Below the pieces are notes generated by a model, which saw only the letters and a list, made by a program, of their open reading frames with translations, did no database searches and was not told the DNA's origin. The position numbers were made by a program, and so were the translations under genes. Positions 24,399 through 25,512 of a stretch of DNA of 25,512 bases are shown one piece after another. Source of the stretch: a virus. Within the stretch, counting starts at the first letter, position 1; the number at the start of each line of letters is the position of its first letter. The stretch covers positions 1-25,512 of the IMG/VR virus record IMGVR_UViG_3300044591_000145. One strand, written 5' to 3'.

Positions 24399-25394
24399 TT
24401 AGATCACGACCCAGCGTTGGCCGGAGGATACGGTAACAGTCTGCCCGGAGGCAACCGTGATGGGGCCAACCGAGAAGGCGTTCGATCCCGTGGGTACGGT
24501 GTAGCTCGTCGTTACCGTGGTCGTGTTGACAATCAGTGCGCCGCCTGCCTGCGCAGGGCTGGTAAGCGTTTGCCAAGTCGGCAGTGCACCTGCACCCGCC
24601 GAAGTCAGCACCTGACCCGAACTGCCCGTGCCGGATACCGTTTGGAACGCACCCGTGGATGTCGTACCGCCGGTCAGCAGAGCGTAGGCCGTGGCGCTGG
24701 TAACGCCTGTGCCGCCGTTGGGAACCGTGAGCGCGTTGGTCAAGCCCAGGGTGTTGGCCGTCAGCGTCGTGCCGTTGAAGGTCAGGTTGGCAGAGTCGGT
24801 CAGGTTGCCGCTTGCCCCCGCATAGGTCACGCGCCCCGAAGTCAGCGAAGAGTCTGCAAAGTTGGCCGCTGTCAGCGTCGTGCCATCAAACGTCAGGTTG
24901 GCAGAGCCTGCAAGGTTGCCGCCGCTGTTGAACTGAACCTGAGTGTTGGAGCCGCCCGCCGATGCGCCGATGCGCACGAAGTCAGAACCGTTCCACGCCA
25001 CCAGCGCCTTGTCGCCCGAGGCAATCGTCACGCCCGTGGTCGGACCTGCCCCCACAATCTTGACGGACTGCGAAGTAGACGTGGAGTTGATGACGATGTA
25101 GGGCTTGCTCGCCGCAGGTGCGGTGATCGTCAAAAGCGAAGCGGGGTTGCCCGTGCAGTTGATGATCATGTACTGGGACGAACCAGTCGATCCCGACCCA
25201 GCCTGAGACAGCGACGCGGCTGTCGTCTTGCTCAGCGTAACCGCTGTCTGGGAACCACTGATGGTCTGAGTACCCGCAACCGCACCATCAAGGTACTGCG
25301 TGATGTAGTCGTTGACCGTGTCGCCCCATGTGCCGGACAGTTCGCCCGTGACCGGGAGAGCAAGGCCCAAGAGGGAGGTATACGTGGTGGGCAT
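24399..25394 (-). CDS. Tail-fibre protein with repeated TFDGTTLTA modules (331 aa)
   Basis: ATG at 25394, with TAGGAG six bases upstream that overlaps the previous stop. The N-terminal 60 residues (PTTYTSLLGLALPVTGELSG, then TWGDTVNDYITQYLDGAVAG) are the usual attachment-type start of such fibres. A beta-rich middle (75-145) follows. Two fibre repeats, ANLTFDGTTLTAANF at about 165-179 and ANLTFNGTTLTANTL at about 202-216, precede a GGTG hinge (227-230) and a C-terminal domain ending SSGQRWVVI. No enzyme or chaperone domain was seen. It is probably a side fibre or fibre base, the first of the cassette series. Confidence 0.85.
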   Translation of the reverse strand: MPTTYTSLLGLALPVTGELSGTWGDTVNDYITQYLDGAVAGTQTISGSQTAVTLSKTTAASLSQAGSGSTGSSQYMIINCTGNPASLLTITAPAASKPYIVINSTSTSQSVKIVGAGPTTGVTIASGDKALVAWNGSDFVRIGASAGGSNTQVQFNSGGNLAGSANLTFDGTTLTAANFADSSLTSGRVTYAGASGNLTDSANLTFNGTTLTANTLGLTNALTVPNGGTGVTSATAYALLTGGTTSTGAFQTVSGTGSSGQVLTSAGAGALPTWQTLTSPAQAGGALIVNTTTVTTSYTVPTGSNAFSVGPITVASGQTVTVSSGQRWVVI

Positions 25395-25403
25395 TTAATG
25401 CTC

Positions 25404-25512
25404 CTATTCCGTTGGAATCACAGTCCAGTTACCGGACTCCGCGTTGTCGATATTCTGCCAGTTGGCGTTCTCGGCGTCATCAATTAGTGACCAGTAGAAA
25501 ACCCCCAATGAG
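25404..25512 (-). CDS. C-terminus of an upstream virion protein, 5' partial
   Basis: On the minus strand the last 35 residues of a gene are visible, ending at the TAG at 25404-25406, nine bases before the 331-aa fibre ATG. The visible sequence includes FYWSLIDDAENANWQNID and ends NWTVIPTE. Its NWQNID and NWTVI units are a repeated Asn-Trp pattern seen at the ends of some phage structural proteins. The start lies outside the window, so the size and role cannot be judged. It shows that the late run continues upstream of this window. Confidence 0.65.
   Translation of the reverse strand, partial: SLGVFYWSLIDDAENANWQNIDNAESGNWTVIPTE

Noticed and set aside
24348-25487. Plus-strand open frame of 379 codons opposite the 331-aa fibre
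   Set aside because: It is Arg-rich shadow sequence of a Thr/Ser/Gly-rich fibre gene on the minus strand.

Overview
The window is a stretch of the late (virion and lysis) region of a tailed double-stranded DNA bacteriophage. It resembles uncultured freshwater or marine phages that infect Gram-negative bacteria. The basis is the gene content: modular tail-fibre cassettes, a T4-type endolysin with a three-TM holin, a P22 gp10/T7 nozzle-like protein, large low-complexity virion proteins and a giant polyvalent-type protein. There is no tape-measure-like gene, and the internal-virion-like set fits a podovirus better than a sipho- or myovirus (inference). No terminase, portal, capsid, integrase, tRNA, IS element or CRISPR is visible here. 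Base composition is GC-rich by eye, except in the 645-aa fibre gene.

Layout. Twenty genes lie on the minus strand in one unbroken head-to-tail run from 25512 down to 501. They have 4-nt overlaps or very short gaps, and the only gap above 70 nt is 6981-7057. In transcription order: (1) fibre/adhesin block, 25512-18407: the end of an upstream virion gene, two GGTG-type fibre proteins, a glycine-rich protein, a small MAHFA-type protein, a second glycine-rich protein, a tail-fibre assembly-like protein, a 190-aa structural protein, a 645-aa repeat fibre and a second assembly-like protein. (2) Lysis and membrane block, 18403-16431: a C-terminally anchored coiled-coil protein, a DUF4337-like membrane protein, a GTA-type 3TM holin and a GH24 endolysin. 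(3) Virion core, 16415-501: a 609-aa nozzle/stabilisation-like protein, a 458-aa structural protein, three large low-complexity proteins (980, 459 and 596 aa) and a 2159-aa polyvalent-type protein. A few hundred bases of plus-strand genes (1-532) converge on the end of this run, so 501-532 is the boundary between two opposed transcription units.

How the genes probably work together (inference from families and order). The nozzle and structural proteins complete the tail. The large low-complexity proteins and the giant protein are candidates for internal proteins that travel with the DNA. The fibre block supplies receptor recognition from interchangeable small parts, and the lysis block releases progeny.

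The features most worth a second look are the zincin-like HEXXGH motif with a distant glutamate in the giant protein, the five- to six-fold repeat fibre with lower GC, an identical CGCATAAGGA junction at three gene borders, and DGG-rich segments recurring in three neighbouring virion proteins. I saw no anti-phage defence or other accessory system.
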